A DNA stretch of 51,489 nucleotides from Oscillibacter sp. ER4 (GCF_000765235.1 NZ_JPJG01000091.1:1-51489), one strand, 5' to 3'; positions 8,313 to 17,177 are shown, counted from the stretch's first letter. Notes: a model not told the origin generated them from the letters alone. Numbers and translations are program-made.

Positions 8313-8785
8313 TGGAAATTCGTTTTTACTTAAACGGGAAAGAAACCGTTGTGAACGCCCCGCCGGAGCGCCTGCTTGTCGACGTGCTGCGCGAAGACCT
8401 GCACCTGACCGGCACAAAGCGCGGCTGCGGCGAGGGTGAGTGCGGCACCTGCACGGTGCTGCTCAATGATAAAGCCGTCCACTCCTGCATGACGATGATC
8501 GCGCAGGTGAACGGACACCGCGTCATCACGTCCGAGGGCGTCGAATCCGACCCGCGCATCGCACCTATTGTCCCCGCTTTCGTGAACAACATGGCCATTC
8601 AGTGCGGCTACTGCACGCCCGGCATGGTGATGAGCGCCGCGGGCCTGCTGCTCAACAATCCCGATCCCACCGAAGACGAGATCCGCACCGCGATCTCCGG
8701 CAATATCTGCCGGTGCAGCTGCTATGAACAGATCCTGCGCGCCATCCAGCAGGCCGCGCACGACATGAAGGAGGCGGCCAAATGA
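8312..8785 (+). CDS. (2Fe-2S)-binding subunit of molybdenum hydroxylase
   Basis: This 157-residue electron-transfer subunit carries two [2Fe-2S] clusters between molybdopterin and FAD. The plant-type ferredoxin domain shows GCGEGECGTC and a fourth Cys in HSC; the second helical domain shows QCGYCTPGM and NICRCSCY. The last motif normally reads CRCTGY, so SCY is a small departure with an additional Cys. ATG 8312 overlaps the previous stop (TGATG) and has AAGGAGG at 8295-8301; a GTG at 8309 is the alternative. It is the only such subunit in the window, so both FAD/Mo pairs may depend on it. Confidence 0.94.
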   Translation: MEIRFYLNGKETVVNAPPERLLVDVLREDLHLTGTKRGCGEGECGTCTVLLNDKAVHSCMTMIAQVNGHRVITSEGVESDPRIAPIVPAFVNNMAIQCGYCTPGMVMSAAGLLLNNPDPTEDEIRTAISGNICRCSCYEQILRAIQQAAHDMKEAAK

Positions 8786-9645
8786 ACTTCTTTCAGCCAA
8801 CAAACCGCGACGAGCTCGCCTCTGCCCTCGCTTCCCTCTCCGGCGGCTCCATTGTCGCCGGGTGCACGGACTTTTTGGCTCAGCGCAACGGCAAGGTCTG
8901 GCACGCGGACGCTATTTTGAGCCTGACGGAGATGCAGGAGCTCAAGCAAATTGAATTGGCCGGCGATTCTCTCGCCGTCGGCGCGGTGTGCGTGCATTCG
9001 CAGGTCGCACAGTCCCCCGTTGTGCGGCAGTATTTTCCTGCACTCGCCATGGCGTGCAGCCAGGTCGGCTGCGCGCAGATCCGCAACCGCGGCACGCTCG
9101 GCGGCAGCATCGGCACCTCTTCCCCCGCGGGCGACGTCTACCCGCCCCTGCTCGCGCTCTGCGGCGCGGCCGAGGTGATGAACAGCCGCGGCGCGGTGCG
9201 CACCATCCCCGCACGCGAGCTCATGCTCGGCAAGGGCAAGACCGCGCTCGCGAGCGACGAGGCCATTCTGCGCTTCCTCCTCCCCCTGCCCGCCGAACAT
9301 GAGATCAGCGCGTTCGGCAAGATCGGTGAACGGCACCAGGTCACGATCTCCAAGATCAACCTCGCCGTCAGCGCGGTTGTCGAAAACGGCTGCATCCAGA
9401 GCGCGCGCGCTGCACTCGGCGCGGTCGCGCCGCACGCCTACCTTTCAGAAGACGCCGCGGCGTTCCTTGGGGGAAAGCCGCTCACGGCGGAGACCGGCGC
9501 CGCGCTCGGCGACCTGCTCTCTTCCGAGGTCGAGCGCGTCATCGCGGGGCGCGGCTCCATGCCCTACAAGCGTGAGGCCGTCCGTGGCCTTGCACAGGAC
9601 CTGTTCGCCCGTCTGATCGCGCTGGCGCAGGAGCGCGGCCTATGA
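8782..9645 (+). CDS. FAD-binding subunit of molybdenum hydroxylase
   Basis: A 287-residue medium subunit with the FAD_binding_5 and CO_deh_flav_C domains. FAD contacts are IVAGCTDFLAQ (24-34; VAGGTD in most relatives, so one Gly is Cys here) and QIRNRGTLGGSIGTSSPAGD near residues 98-117. Unlike the FAD subunit at 3177-4115 it has no four-Cys insertion, so it is the conventional type. It overlaps both neighbours (ATGA at each junction), with AGGAGG 7 nt before the start, indicating tight co-translation with the 2Fe-2S subunit and the following dehydrogenase. Confidence 0.93.
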   Translation: MNFFQPTNRDELASALASLSGGSIVAGCTDFLAQRNGKVWHADAILSLTEMQELKQIELAGDSLAVGAVCVHSQVAQSPVVRQYFPALAMACSQVGCAQIRNRGTLGGSIGTSSPAGDVYPPLLALCGAAEVMNSRGAVRTIPARELMLGKGKTALASDEAILRFLLPLPAEHEISAFGKIGERHQVTISKINLAVSAVVENGCIQSARAALGAVAPHAYLSEDAAAFLGGKPLTAETGAALGDLLSSEVERVIAGRGSMPYKREAVRGLAQDLFARLIALAQERGL

Positions 9646-10670
9646 AAAAAGAGATCCGCATCGACGAGCTCCGCGTCATGATGCTCGACGCGCTCACGCT
9701 GCGCGGCATCGGCAGCGAGGACGCCGATTTCATCGTCGATGATTTTCTGGATGCCGAGCTGGAGGGTCACAAGACCCACGGCGTCTCCAAATTCCTGACC
9801 CTCGACATCGGTCTTTCAGGCCGCGAGAGCGGCATTGAAATTGTAAGACAAACCGGCGGCCACGCCAAGATCGACGGCCACCGCGAGCTCGGCCACATCG
9901 CCGCGCGGCAGGCTGCCGCGTTCAGCGTAGAGCTCGCCAAGGAATATGGCGTCGGCCTTGTCGCGCTGACCAACGTCAGCCGCTATGCCCGCCTTGTCCC
10001 CTATTCCCGCCTGATCGCCGAGCGCGGCTGCATCGGCATCATCACGAACAACGGTGGTCCCGCGCACGTGGTTCCGTTTGGCGGCAGCGCGCCGATGTTC
10101 GGCACAAATCCGCTCTCCTTCGGCTTCCCGCAGGGCGAAAAGCCCCCCCTCCTCTTTGACTTTGCCACCGCGCAGGGTGTGTGGGGCGAGCTGCGGCAGG
10201 CCATTGTCGAGGAGCGTTCCCTCCCCGAGAGGACTTTTCTCGATGCTGCCGGCGCTTTCACCACCGATCCACAGCGCGTGCAGGGCGTGCTCCCCTTTGG
10301 CGGAGCGCGCGGCGCGGCACTGTGCATGGCGCTCGAAATTCTGACCGGCGCGTTCGTCGGCGCAAAGATGGGCGGCGAGATCCGCGATGAATACGACCTC
10401 GGCTACCTGTTCTGCGCCCTGTCGCCGGAAATGTTTTCTTCCGCAGACGATTTCATCGCGCAGACATCGGCGCTGGCCGAGGCTGTACGCACCAGCGCAC
10501 CCGCCGCAGGAAATGCACAGGTCTTCGTCCCCGGCGAACGTTCCGCCCAGCGCCGCAGCGAGCAGCTTGCGCGCGGCACGGTCGAGCTCGAAGCCGATGT
10601 TTATAACCGCATCCGCGCGATGAGCCTTTCGCGCGAGGGCGGCTACGAAAATTCCCGCAGTATGAACTGA
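9642..10670 (+). CDS. Ldh-family (malate/L-lactate/ureidoglycolate dehydrogenase-like) oxidoreductase
   Basis: A 342-residue NAD(P)-dependent oxidoreductase of the Ldh_2 family (AllD, YlbC, sulfolactate and malate dehydrogenases). Family marks are EGHKTHGVSKF (about 45-55), PFGGSAPMFGTNPLSFGFP (about 145-163) and GGARGAALCMALEILTG. The usual catalytic motif NHFG (HSG in AllD) reads SRYAR here (NVSRYARLVPY, about 112-122), so the conserved His appears replaced by Arg. Activity may be altered, or this belongs to a divergent subfamily. Its start overlaps the FAD subunit (ATGA), so it acts in the same pathway. Purine or ureide catabolism would be a natural guess with a xanthine-dehydrogenase-like enzyme, but no allantoinase or ureidoglycolate genes are nearby. 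Confidence 0.85.
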   Translation: MKKEIRIDELRVMMLDALTLRGIGSEDADFIVDDFLDAELEGHKTHGVSKFLTLDIGLSGRESGIEIVRQTGGHAKIDGHRELGHIAARQAAAFSVELAKEYGVGLVALTNVSRYARLVPYSRLIAERGCIGIITNNGGPAHVVPFGGSAPMFGTNPLSFGFPQGEKPPLLFDFATAQGVWGELRQAIVEERSLPERTFLDAAGAFTTDPQRVQGVLPFGGARGAALCMALEILTGAFVGAKMGGEIRDEYDLGYLFCALSPEMFSSADDFIAQTSALAEAVRTSAPAAGNAQVFVPGERSAQRRSEQLARGTVELEADVYNRIRAMSLSREGGYENSRSMN

Positions 10671-10692
10671 GATACCTCTCTTTTCATAAAGA

Positions 10693-10734
10693 AAAACAGC
10701 ATGAGGCAGCGGGCACTGCTTCGTGCTGTTTTTT
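10693..10734 (+). terminator. terminator of the Mo-hydroxylase/Ldh operon
   Basis: A 17-bp stem with two G-T pairs (AAAACAGCA... / ...TGCTGTTTT, 10693-10709 and 10716-10732) runs into a short T-tract, 23 nt after the Ldh-family stop. Confidence 0.85.
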
Positions 10735-10738
10735 ACGC

Positions 10739-10770
10739 AAAAAACGGGCCGCTGAGGTATCAGCGGCCCG
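10739..10770 (-). terminator. terminator of the DUF4015 gene
   Basis: A perfect 11-bp GC-rich stem (CGGGCCGCTGA / TCAGCGGCCCG, loop GGTA) is followed on the minus strand by six T (A-run 10739-10744). It lies 12 nt after the stop of the leftward gene and back to back with the rightward terminator. Confidence 0.9.
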
Positions 10771-10782
10771 CCCTTCGCCTTT

Positions 10783-11847
10783 TCACTTTTCGATCAGATA
10801 GCTGCCGCTGTCCGTCGCCTCCGTCACGATGGGGATGAACTCGACGTCGTAGGCCTTCATCGCCTCGGTGACGCTCTCGAGCTGGTCTGCCGTGACCTTG
10901 ACGTACACGCGGTCGAACTTTTCCGTGAGCTCGCTCATCACGATGCCGGACTTCTCTTCGCTGCCTGCAAGCGCGATGTCCGCGTCCACGCTGACGGAGA
11001 GCTTGCCCTTGTAGCCCGCCCGCTCAAGCGCGGTGTGGATATCGTCGGCGAGCAGCGCAAGCGCCTCCTGCTGCGTCATGGTGCGCTCGTCCGTCTTGAT
11101 GCGGCTCATGCGCCCCTCGCGCGGGTAGTGGAAATCGTCGAGCAGCAGCTCGTCAAAGCCCATCTGTGCGCATTCCGTGACGATATCGGTCACATACTGC
11201 CGCGCGGCCTGCTTTTCGGGCGCGAGCCAGTGGGTGCTGTTCGTATCGTACCAGACGAATCCCGTCAGCTGGCACACGGCGGCGTCCGTCATGTGCTCGT
11301 AGGCGTACAGGCTGTCGTGCAGCGTGCTGATGCGGCCGATCGTATAGTAGTCCGAGTCGACAAGGCCCTGAATGGCCGCATCCGATGCGCTGCCGCCAGC
11401 CACCGCGCCGCAGTCGATCGCGCCCTGCACCTTAGAGCCGTAATGGATCTTGCCGCTCGCGTCCTTGAGTTCGACCGCCACGGCGTTCACGTCCTTATCA
11501 AGGCCATCGAGCGCTGCCTGCCAATCGCTGCCGAGCGCGTCCGCACCCAGCTCGACCGCGTAGGTATCCTTGATGACGGGCTTTTGCACCGTGATCTCAA
11601 GGTCGTCCTGCTTCTTATCGTCGCCGCTGTCGCCGCCATTTGCGCTATCGTCCTGTGGGGTCTTCTTTATCCAGGGGAACTCAAAGCGGACCGAGCCGTC
11701 CGCATCGTATACCATATAGCGCTGCGCAAACAAAAAGCCGCACGCCAGCAGCAAAATGACCACCAGCACCACGGCCAGCACACCTCTGCCGCGCCTGCGC
11801 CCGCGATAACCGGTATAGCCCTTCGTTCCGCTCGATCTTCTTGCCAT
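10783..11847 (-). CDS. membrane-anchored putative glycoside hydrolase (DUF4015)
   Basis: A 354-residue protein with a basic N-terminus (YRGRRRGRG) followed by one hydrophobic segment (about 23-42, VLAVVLVVILLLACGFLF), so the rest is extracytoplasmic. After a low-complexity Asp-rich linker comes a TIM-barrel-like domain typical of DUF4015: NAVAVELKDASGKIHY, a YDTNSTHWLAPEK stretch and FDELLLDDFHYP, whose acidic residues sit where glycoside-hydrolase catalytic residues are expected. Substrate is unknown; a cell-wall or exopolysaccharide role is inference. Start: AGGAGG is 3 nt from ATG 11856 and 12 nt from ATG 11847; 3 nt is too close, so I prefer 11847. It is separated from rpiB by a terminator. 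Confidence 0.78.
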   Translation of the reverse strand: MARRSSGTKGYTGYRGRRRGRGVLAVVLVVILLLACGFLFAQRYMVYDADGSVRFEFPWIKKTPQDDSANGGDSGDDKKQDDLEITVQKPVIKDTYAVELGADALGSDWQAALDGLDKDVNAVAVELKDASGKIHYGSKVQGAIDCGAVAGGSASDAAIQGLVDSDYYTIGRISTLHDSLYAYEHMTDAAVCQLTGFVWYDTNSTHWLAPEKQAARQYVTDIVTECAQMGFDELLLDDFHYPREGRMSRIKTDERTMTQQEALALLADDIHTALERAGYKGKLSVSVDADIALAGSEEKSGIVMSELTEKFDRVYVKVTADQLESVTEAMKAYDVEFIPIVTEATDSGSYLIEK

Positions 11848-11897
11848 TGTCTGCATCCGCCTCCTTTTTCTCGTGCAACAGTTTACCTTTTGAGAGC

Positions 11898-11936
11898 AAA
11901 AAAATCAACAAAAACCTTTCGGTTTTTGTTGATTTT
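11898..11936 (-). terminator. terminator of the hrcA-rpiB operon
   Basis: A perfect 16-bp stem (AAAATCAACAAAAACC / GGTTTTTGTTGATTTT) with a TTTC loop is followed on the minus strand by a T-run. It begins 15 nt after the rpiB stop and closes the long heat-shock operon. Confidence 0.88.
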
Positions 11937-11951
11937 CCGCTTTTGTATGCT

Positions 11952-12389
11952 TTAGCCATCGATAGCGTCCATCAGCGCGACGCGGCGGGCGTGGCGGCCG
12001 CCCTCAAACGCGGTGGAGAGGAACGTCTCAACCATGGCCGCGGCCAGCTTCGGGCCTGTGAAGCCCGCACCGATGGCCATCATGTTGGCGTTGTTGTGCT
12101 GGCGGCACAGCTGCGCTTCGAGCGTATCGGCGCAGTGCGCGCAGCGGATGCCCTTGACCTTGTTCGCCGCAATGGAGATGCCGATGCCCGTCGTGCACAC
12201 GACGATGCCGTACTCGCATTCCCCGCTTGCGACGGCACGCGCGGCGGCCTCGCCGAAAATGGGATAGTCGCAGCTCTCGGTGGAATAGGTGCCGCAGTCC
12301 TTGACCTCGTGGCCCAGGCCCTCCAGCTGCTTTTTGATGTCTTCCTTCATGGCGTATCCGCCGTGGTCACAGCCCAATGCGATCTTCAT
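11952..12389 (-). CDS. rpiB: ribose-5-phosphate isomerase B
   Basis: A 145-residue RpiB/LacAB enzyme interconverting ribose 5-phosphate and ribulose 5-phosphate in the non-oxidative pentose phosphate pathway. The start GCDHGGYAMK holds the substrate Asp-His pair; the catalytic Cys65 lies in VVCTTGIGISIAANK; HNNANMMAIGA matches the family. Length is typical. Ribosome site AAAAGGAG. It is the last gene of a leftward run from hrcA, 20 nt after the PHP phosphatase, and is closed by a strong terminator. Allose 6-phosphate isomerase is the usual alternative for this family. Confidence 0.95.
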   Translation of the reverse strand: MKIALGCDHGGYAMKEDIKKQLEGLGHEVKDCGTYSTESCDYPIFGEAAARAVASGECEYGIVVCTTGIGISIAANKVKGIRCAHCADTLEAQLCRQHNNANMMAIGAGFTGPKLAAAMVETFLSTAFEGGRHARRVALMDAIDG

Positions 12390-12409
12390 AGTGTTTCTCC
12401 TTTTGTCAG

Positions 12410-13216
12410 TCAGATTTTGTGAAAGACCGGTTTTTTCTTTTCAAACGTGCACACATAGTCGAGGCCGCAGTTCTTGAGTAATTCCTGCGTCTCGCGGGCG
12501 CGCATGCCGACGAATTCCGGCGTGTGCGCGTCGGTGCCGATGGTGATGATCTCGCCGCTGAGCTCGTGATAGAGCCTCAGCCATTTGGCGTCCGGCAGCG
12601 GCGTGTTGCCGCGGTTGACGTTGCACTCGATGCCGCAGCCGTTTTCAATGAGCGCGCGGAACACCTGCGCCACCTCGTCCTCGAAGCCGTCGAAACTCAT
12701 GTGCATACCGTGGTTTTCGTTCATGTAGCGAAGCGGCAGCGTCAGGTGGCCGAGCACGGAGAACTTCCCCCACTTGGCCGTCTCCAGAACGAGCGTTAAA
12801 TAGTCCGCGATCTGCTCGCGCGCCTCCTGCTCCGTGGCCTCGGGCATGAAGTAGAGGTCGTTCCAATCGTACTTTTCCGACAGCTGATGCTGCGAGCCGA
12901 TGACAAAGTCGAGCTCCGGCAAACGCGAGAGCAGCTCGTCTGCGTAGGCAAAGTCGCGCATCGCCTCGCCGAGCTCGATACCGCGGCGGACGATGATCTT
13001 CCCGTCCGCCGCCTGGTCGGCGCGCGCAAAGGTCTCTTCACGATTCGAAAAATCGTGCTCCCAGTGCGCCGTCTCCCTCGGGCGGAACAGGTCTACATGG
13101 TCGGTCAGGCACATTTCCTGCAAACCCTGCGCGATGCCCGCGCGCACCATGTCTTCCACCGGCGTTTTCGAGTCGAACGAAAGCGAACAGTGGGTGTGAT
13201 AATCGGATAAATACAT
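12410..13216 (-). CDS. PHP-domain phosphatase, histidinol-phosphatase (HisK/HisJ) type
   Basis: A 268-residue PHP-domain protein. Metal ligands typical of the polymerase-and-histidinol-phosphatase fold are visible: DYHTHCSLSFDS at residues 5-16, TDHVD near 40, an internal FVIGSQHQL and a C-terminal GTDAHTPE. It probably removes phosphate from histidinol phosphate or a related small phosphoester; no other his gene is near, so the substrate is open. It starts 10 nt after the dnaJ stop and is followed 20 nt later by rpiB, so it appears to be transcribed with the heat-shock genes. Confidence 0.87.
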   Translation of the reverse strand: MYLSDYHTHCSLSFDSKTPVEDMVRAGIAQGLQEMCLTDHVDLFRPRETAHWEHDFSNREETFARADQAADGKIIVRRGIELGEAMRDFAYADELLSRLPELDFVIGSQHQLSEKYDWNDLYFMPEATEQEAREQIADYLTLVLETAKWGKFSVLGHLTLPLRYMNENHGMHMSFDGFEDEVAQVFRALIENGCGIECNVNRGNTPLPDAKWLRLYHELSGEIITIGTDAHTPEFVGMRARETQELLKNCGLDYVCTFEKKKPVFHKI

Positions 13217-13226
13217 CTTCTATTCG

Positions 13227-14366
13227 TTACAGCTTGAACTTTCCGAAAAAGCTCTTGTGTTCCTCATAATTCTTCTCGCCGAGCGACTCGCTGAACTTCT
13301 TGAGCGCTTCCTTCTGCTCGCGGTTCAGGTTGCGCGGCGTCTCGATATACACGGTGACGTACTGGTCGCCGCGGCCGCGGCCGTTGAGGCCGGGGATGCC
13401 CTTGCCCTTCAGGCGGAACGTCGTGCCGCTCTGCGTCCCCTCGGGGATGGTGTACTTCACCTTGCCGTCGATCGTCGGGATCTCAAGCTCCGCGCCGAGC
13501 ACCGCCTGCGTGAACGTGATGGGCGCTTCGCACAGGACGCTCGTGCCCTCGCGGCGGAAGATCTCGTGCGGACGCACGGACACAACGATCAGAAGGTCGC
13601 CCGCGGGGCCGCCGTTCTTGCCCGCGTTGCCCTGCGCGCGCAGCGAAATGGTCTGCCCGTTGTCGATGCCCGCAGGAATGCTGACCTTGATGGTCTTGCG
13701 GTGGCGGATCATGCCCTTGCCGCCGCACTTGGGGCAGGGCTGATGAATGATCTTACCCTTGCCGCCGCAGCGCTGGCAGGGGGCCGACGTCGACATATAG
13801 CCCAGCGGCGTCTGGCGGCGCTGCTGGATCACGCCGCTGCCGCGGCAGTCAGGACATACCTCGGCGGTCGTGCCCTTGGCGCAGCCCGAGCCGCGGCAGT
13901 CAGGACACTGCTCGATGCGGTCGATGCTAACTTCCTTCTCGCAGCCGAAGGCCGCCTCTTCAAAGCTGATGTTCACGCTCGTGCGCAGGCTTTCGCCGCG
14001 CTGGGGCGCGTTGGGGTTCGCGCGCGCGCCGCCGAAGCCCCCGCCGAAGAAACTGCCGAAGATATCGCCGAGGTCGCCGAAGTCGAACCCGCCCGCGCCG
14101 TAGGCGCCGCCACCGGCGCCTGCGCCGTAATTCGGGTCAACGCCCGCAAAGCCGAACTGGTCGTAGCGCGCCTTCTTGTCTGGGTCGCTCAAAACCTCGT
14201 TCGCCTCGTTGATCTCCTTGAACTTCTCCTCGGCTTCCTTGTCGCCGGGATTCATGTCGGGGTGATACTTGCGCGCGAGCTTTTTGTATGCTTTTTTGAT
14301 CTCTTCTTCCGAAGCGCCCTTGGAAACGCCGAGCACCTCGTAATAGTCTCTTTTATTTTCAGCCAT
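13227..14366 (-). CDS. dnaJ: molecular chaperone DnaJ
   Basis: A 379-residue type I Hsp40. The J domain (about 5-70) contains the HPD tripeptide (YHPDMNPGD) that stimulates DnaK ATPase; a Gly/Phe-rich segment follows (about 78-115). Four zinc motifs, [24 protein letters not shown] and CPKCGGKG, lie at about 155-230, then the substrate-binding C-terminal domains. Length is standard. TAGGAGCG precedes the ATG. It follows dnaK after 71 nt in the HrcA-controlled operon. Confidence 0.97.
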   Translation of the reverse strand: MAENKRDYYEVLGVSKGASEEEIKKAYKKLARKYHPDMNPGDKEAEEKFKEINEANEVLSDPDKKARYDQFGFAGVDPNYGAGAGGGAYGAGGFDFGDLGDIFGSFFGGGFGGARANPNAPQRGESLRTSVNISFEEAAFGCEKEVSIDRIEQCPDCRGSGCAKGTTAEVCPDCRGSGVIQQRRQTPLGYMSTSAPCQRCGGKGKIIHQPCPKCGGKGMIRHRKTIKVSIPAGIDNGQTISLRAQGNAGKNGGPAGDLLIVVSVRPHEIFRREGTSVLCEAPITFTQAVLGAELEIPTIDGKVKYTIPEGTQSGTTFRLKGKGIPGLNGRGRGDQYVTVYIETPRNLNREQKEALKKFSESLGEKNYEEHKSFFGKFKL

Positions 14367-14437
14367 AGACTACGCTCCTAAAAACGCCGCAATCGGGGGC
14401 AGTATAAACTGTCCCCGCTGCGTCGATCGGTTTCAAA

Positions 14438-16303
14438 TTACTTCTTGTTGTTCTCGTCGTCATCCACGACCTTGTAGTCAGCATCATAATACTGCTGACC
14501 GTTCGGGCCGGTCTGCGCGCCGCCGTTCTGGCCGCCCATGTCGGGGCCAGCCTGTGCGCCGCCCTGCGGGTTCGCCTGCTGATAGAGCTTCTCGCTCATC
14601 TGATAGAACATCTGCGTGAGCTCTTCGGTCGCGCTCTTGATGGCGTCGGTATCGTCGCCCTTGAGGACTTCCTTCAGCTTGTCGATACCACTCTGAACCT
14701 TGGCCTTCTCGTCCGCGGGGATCTTGTCGCCCACTTCGCCGAGGGTCTTCTCGCTCTGGTAGACCATCTGGTCGGCCTGGTTGCGGACTTCGACCTTTTC
14801 CTTGATCTTGGCGTCCTCAGCGGCGTACTGCTCGGCGTCCTTGACGGCCTTTTCGATATCCTCCTTGCTCATGTTGGAGGAAGAGGTGATGGTGATGTGC
14901 TGCTCGGTGCCGGTGCCGAGGTCCTTCGCGCTGACGTTCACGATGCCGTTGGCGTCGATATCGAATGTGACCTCGATCTGAGGCACGCCGCGGCGGGCCG
15001 GAGCGATGCCATCGAGGTGGAAGCGGCCGAGGCTCTTGTTGGCAGCGGCCATCTCACGCTCGCCCTGCAGAACGTTGACTTCAACGCTCGTCTGGTTGTC
15101 GGCGGCGGTGGAGAAGATCTGGCTCTTCTTCACGGGGATGGTGGTGTTGCGGTCGATGAGCTTGGTGCAAACGCCGCCCATGGTCTCAATGCCCAGGGAC
15201 AGCGGGGTGACGTCGAGCAGCAGCAGGCCCTTGACATCGCCGGTCAGAACGCCCGCCTGAAGAGCAGCGCCCATGGCGACGCACTCATCGGGGTTGATGC
15301 CCTTGAAGCCTTCCTTGCCGGTGAGCTTCTTGACCATTTCCTGCACGGCGGGGATACGGCTGGAGCCGCCGACCATCAGGACCTTGTGGATGTCGTTGCC
15401 GGTGAGGCCCGCATCGCTGAGCGCCTGACGGACAGGGCCGGCAGTGGCTTCGACCAGGTGCGCGGTCAGTTCGTTGAACTTAGCGCGCGTGAGGGTCAGG
15501 TCGAGGTGCTTCGGGCCGGTGGCGTCGGCCGTGATATACGGGAGGTTGATGTTGGTGGAGGTCACGCCGGAGAGCTCGATCTTGGCCTTCTCGGCAGCTT
15601 CCTTCAAGCGCTGCATGGCGACCTTGTCGCTCGAAAGATCAACGTTGTCGGTGCGCTTGAACTCGCTGACCATCCACTTTATAATGCACTCATCGAAGTC
15701 GTCGCCGCCGAGGCGGTTGTTGCCCGCGGTGGCCAAGACTTCAATGACGCCGTCGTCGATATCGAGGATGGAGACATCGAACGTACCGCCGCCGAGGTCG
15801 TAGACCATGACCTTCTGGCTCTGCTCCTTGTCGACGCCGTAGGCGAGGGCCGCGGCCGTCGGCTCGTTGATGATACGCTTGACCTCGAGGCCGGCGATCT
15901 TACCGGCATCCTTGGTCGCCTGACGCTGCGCATCGGTGAAGTAAGCGGGAACGGTGATGACGGCTTCGCTCACGGGGCCGCCGAGGTAAGCCTCAGCGTC
16001 GCTCTTGAGCTTCTGCAGGATCATCGCGCTGATCTCCTGCGGGGTGTACTTCTTGCCATCGACTTCGACTTTATAATCAGAACCCATCTCACGCTTGATC
16101 GAAGAGATCGTGCGGTCGGGGTTGGTGATGGCCTGACGCTTTGCGACCTGGCCGACCATACGCTCGCCGGTCTTACTGAACGCGACGACGGACGGGGTGG
16201 TGCGGTTGCCTTCGGCGTTGGGGATGACGACGGCTTCGCCGCCTTCCATCACGGCCACACAAGAGTTGGTAGTACCAAGGTCAATACCGATAACTTTAGA
16301 CAT
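14438..16303 (-). CDS. dnaK: molecular chaperone DnaK (Hsp70)
   Basis: A 621-residue Hsp70. The ATPase domain opens with [14 protein letters not shown] and shows the phosphate loops [14 protein letters not shown] and [14 protein letters not shown]; the substrate-binding domain (about 380-500) and helical lid follow. The tail is Gly/Gln-rich and ends in DDDENNKK, unlike the common EEVDKK of Gram-negatives. TTAGGAGG lies 9 nt before the ATG. A 262-nt gap holding a family-C intergenic element separates it from grpE, unusual inside this operon, so a separate promoter or processing site there is possible. Confidence 0.98.
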   Translation of the reverse strand: MSKVIGIDLGTTNSCVAVMEGGEAVVIPNAEGNRTTPSVVAFSKTGERMVGQVAKRQAITNPDRTISSIKREMGSDYKVEVDGKKYTPQEISAMILQKLKSDAEAYLGGPVSEAVITVPAYFTDAQRQATKDAGKIAGLEVKRIINEPTAAALAYGVDKEQSQKVMVYDLGGGTFDVSILDIDDGVIEVLATAGNNRLGGDDFDECIIKWMVSEFKRTDNVDLSSDKVAMQRLKEAAEKAKIELSGVTSTNINLPYITADATGPKHLDLTLTRAKFNELTAHLVEATAGPVRQALSDAGLTGNDIHKVLMVGGSSRIPAVQEMVKKLTGKEGFKGINPDECVAMGAALQAGVLTGDVKGLLLLDVTPLSLGIETMGGVCTKLIDRNTTIPVKKSQIFSTAADNQTSVEVNVLQGEREMAAANKSLGRFHLDGIAPARRGVPQIEVTFDIDANGIVNVSAKDLGTGTEQHITITSSSNMSKEDIEKAVKDAEQYAAEDAKIKEKVEVRNQADQMVYQSEKTLGEVGDKIPADEKAKVQSGIDKLKEVLKGDDTDAIKSATEELTQMFYQMSEKLYQQANPQGGAQAGPDMGGQNGGAQTGPNGQQYYDADYKVVDDDENNKK

Positions 16304-16363
16304 AATGTTGTCCTCCTAAGATCTATCTTAATTTTTTTGTTAACCACTTTATATGTTCATTTT

Positions 16364-16560
16364 GCGTCCGCAGACGCGAAACAAATCCAAATCGTTTTTT
16401 CTGACGACAGAAGGTGAATTGCCGCAAAGCGGCAAGAGAAGCCGCCCTGGGGCGTGCGCGTCAGAAAAAACACATCTCAGCCCTGAAACGTGCGAGCGCA
16501 GCGAGTGCGCTGCACAGGGCTGCAAGCCCTTTCAAAAATGTGTGCCACACATTTTTGAGG
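16364..16560 (+). repeat. family-C intergenic palindromic element, copy 1
   Basis: Modular inverted-repeat element in the grpE-dnaK gap, described on the + strand. Parts in order: a small hairpin GCGTC/GACGC (16364-16377); an A-rich linker; an outer 13-bp stem GTTTTTTCTGACG / CGTCAGAAAAAAC (16394-16406 and 16459-16471) enclosing a CCGC-AAA-GCGG hairpin; stem 2 CAGCCCTG / CAGGGCTG (16478-16485, 16515-16522); stem 3 TCAAAAATGTGTG / CACACATTTTTGA (16532-16558). Bases 16390-16473 match 18619-18702 at 83 of 84 positions. It is transcribed antisense within the heat-shock mRNA. Confidence 0.85.
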
Positions 16561-16565
16561 AACTT

Positions 16566-17174
16566 TTAGTTGGCAACCTTGACGATGGCGAATCTTAAAA
16601 CCTTATCGCCCAGCGTGAAGCCCTGCTGAAGCACCTCGACCACGGTGTTTTCCCCGTAGTTTTCGTCTTCCACATGCATCACGGCGTTGTGCTTTTCAGG
16701 GTCAAAGGGCTTTCCGGCGGCGTCCATCGTTTCAACGCCCAGCTTTTTGAGGCTCTCTTTGAACTGGTTGAACACCATCTCAAGGCCCTTGCGGTGGGGC
16801 GACTCCTCGTCGCCATACTGGGCAAGGCCGCGCTCGAGGTTATCGTAAACGCCCAGCAGCGCCTTGATCGTGTCGATCTTCGCGTCGGCATAAAGGCTTT
16901 CCTTTTCCTTCGCGGTGCGCTTGCGGTAGTTGTCGTATTCGGCGGCAAGGCGCAGGTATTTGTCCTGCTCGTCGGCAAGCGACTTGGCAAGGCCTTCCAT
17001 CTTCTCCATCTGCTCGCGCGTGACAGTGAAGGTCTCGGGCTCCGCGCTCTTTTCGGCGGTCTCGTCAGCCTTGGCAGTTTCTGCGGTTTTGGCCGCCTCG
17101 TCTGCTGTCGGCTGCTGCGCCGTGTTCTTTTCCGGCGTGCTCTCCGCTGCGTTCTGCTTGTCTTTCTTACCCAT
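16566..17174 (-). CDS. grpE: nucleotide exchange factor GrpE
   Basis: A 202-residue GrpE, which releases ADP from DnaK. An N-terminal charged, Ala/Glu/Thr-rich segment (about 1-60) leads into the long coiled-coil helix (EQMEKMEGLAKSLADEQDKY... LAAEYDNYRKRT), then the beta-domain containing FNQFKESLKKLGVE, PFDPEKHNAVMHVED and VVEVLQQGFTLGDKVLR. It begins 3 nt after the hrcA stop, so the two are translationally linked. A family-C element separates it from dnaK. Confidence 0.95.
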   Translation of the reverse strand: MGKKDKQNAAESTPEKNTAQQPTADEAAKTAETAKADETAEKSAEPETFTVTREQMEKMEGLAKSLADEQDKYLRLAAEYDNYRKRTAKEKESLYADAKIDTIKALLGVYDNLERGLAQYGDEESPHRKGLEMVFNQFKESLKKLGVETMDAAGKPFDPEKHNAVMHVEDENYGENTVVEVLQQGFTLGDKVLRFAIVKVAN

Positions 17175-17177
17175 TTC

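Noticed and set aside
14897-16417. 506-codon frame antisense to dnaK
   Set aside because: It is a GC-skew shadow: dnaK on the other strand is a full-length, motif-complete gene, and the antisense product has no recognisable domain.
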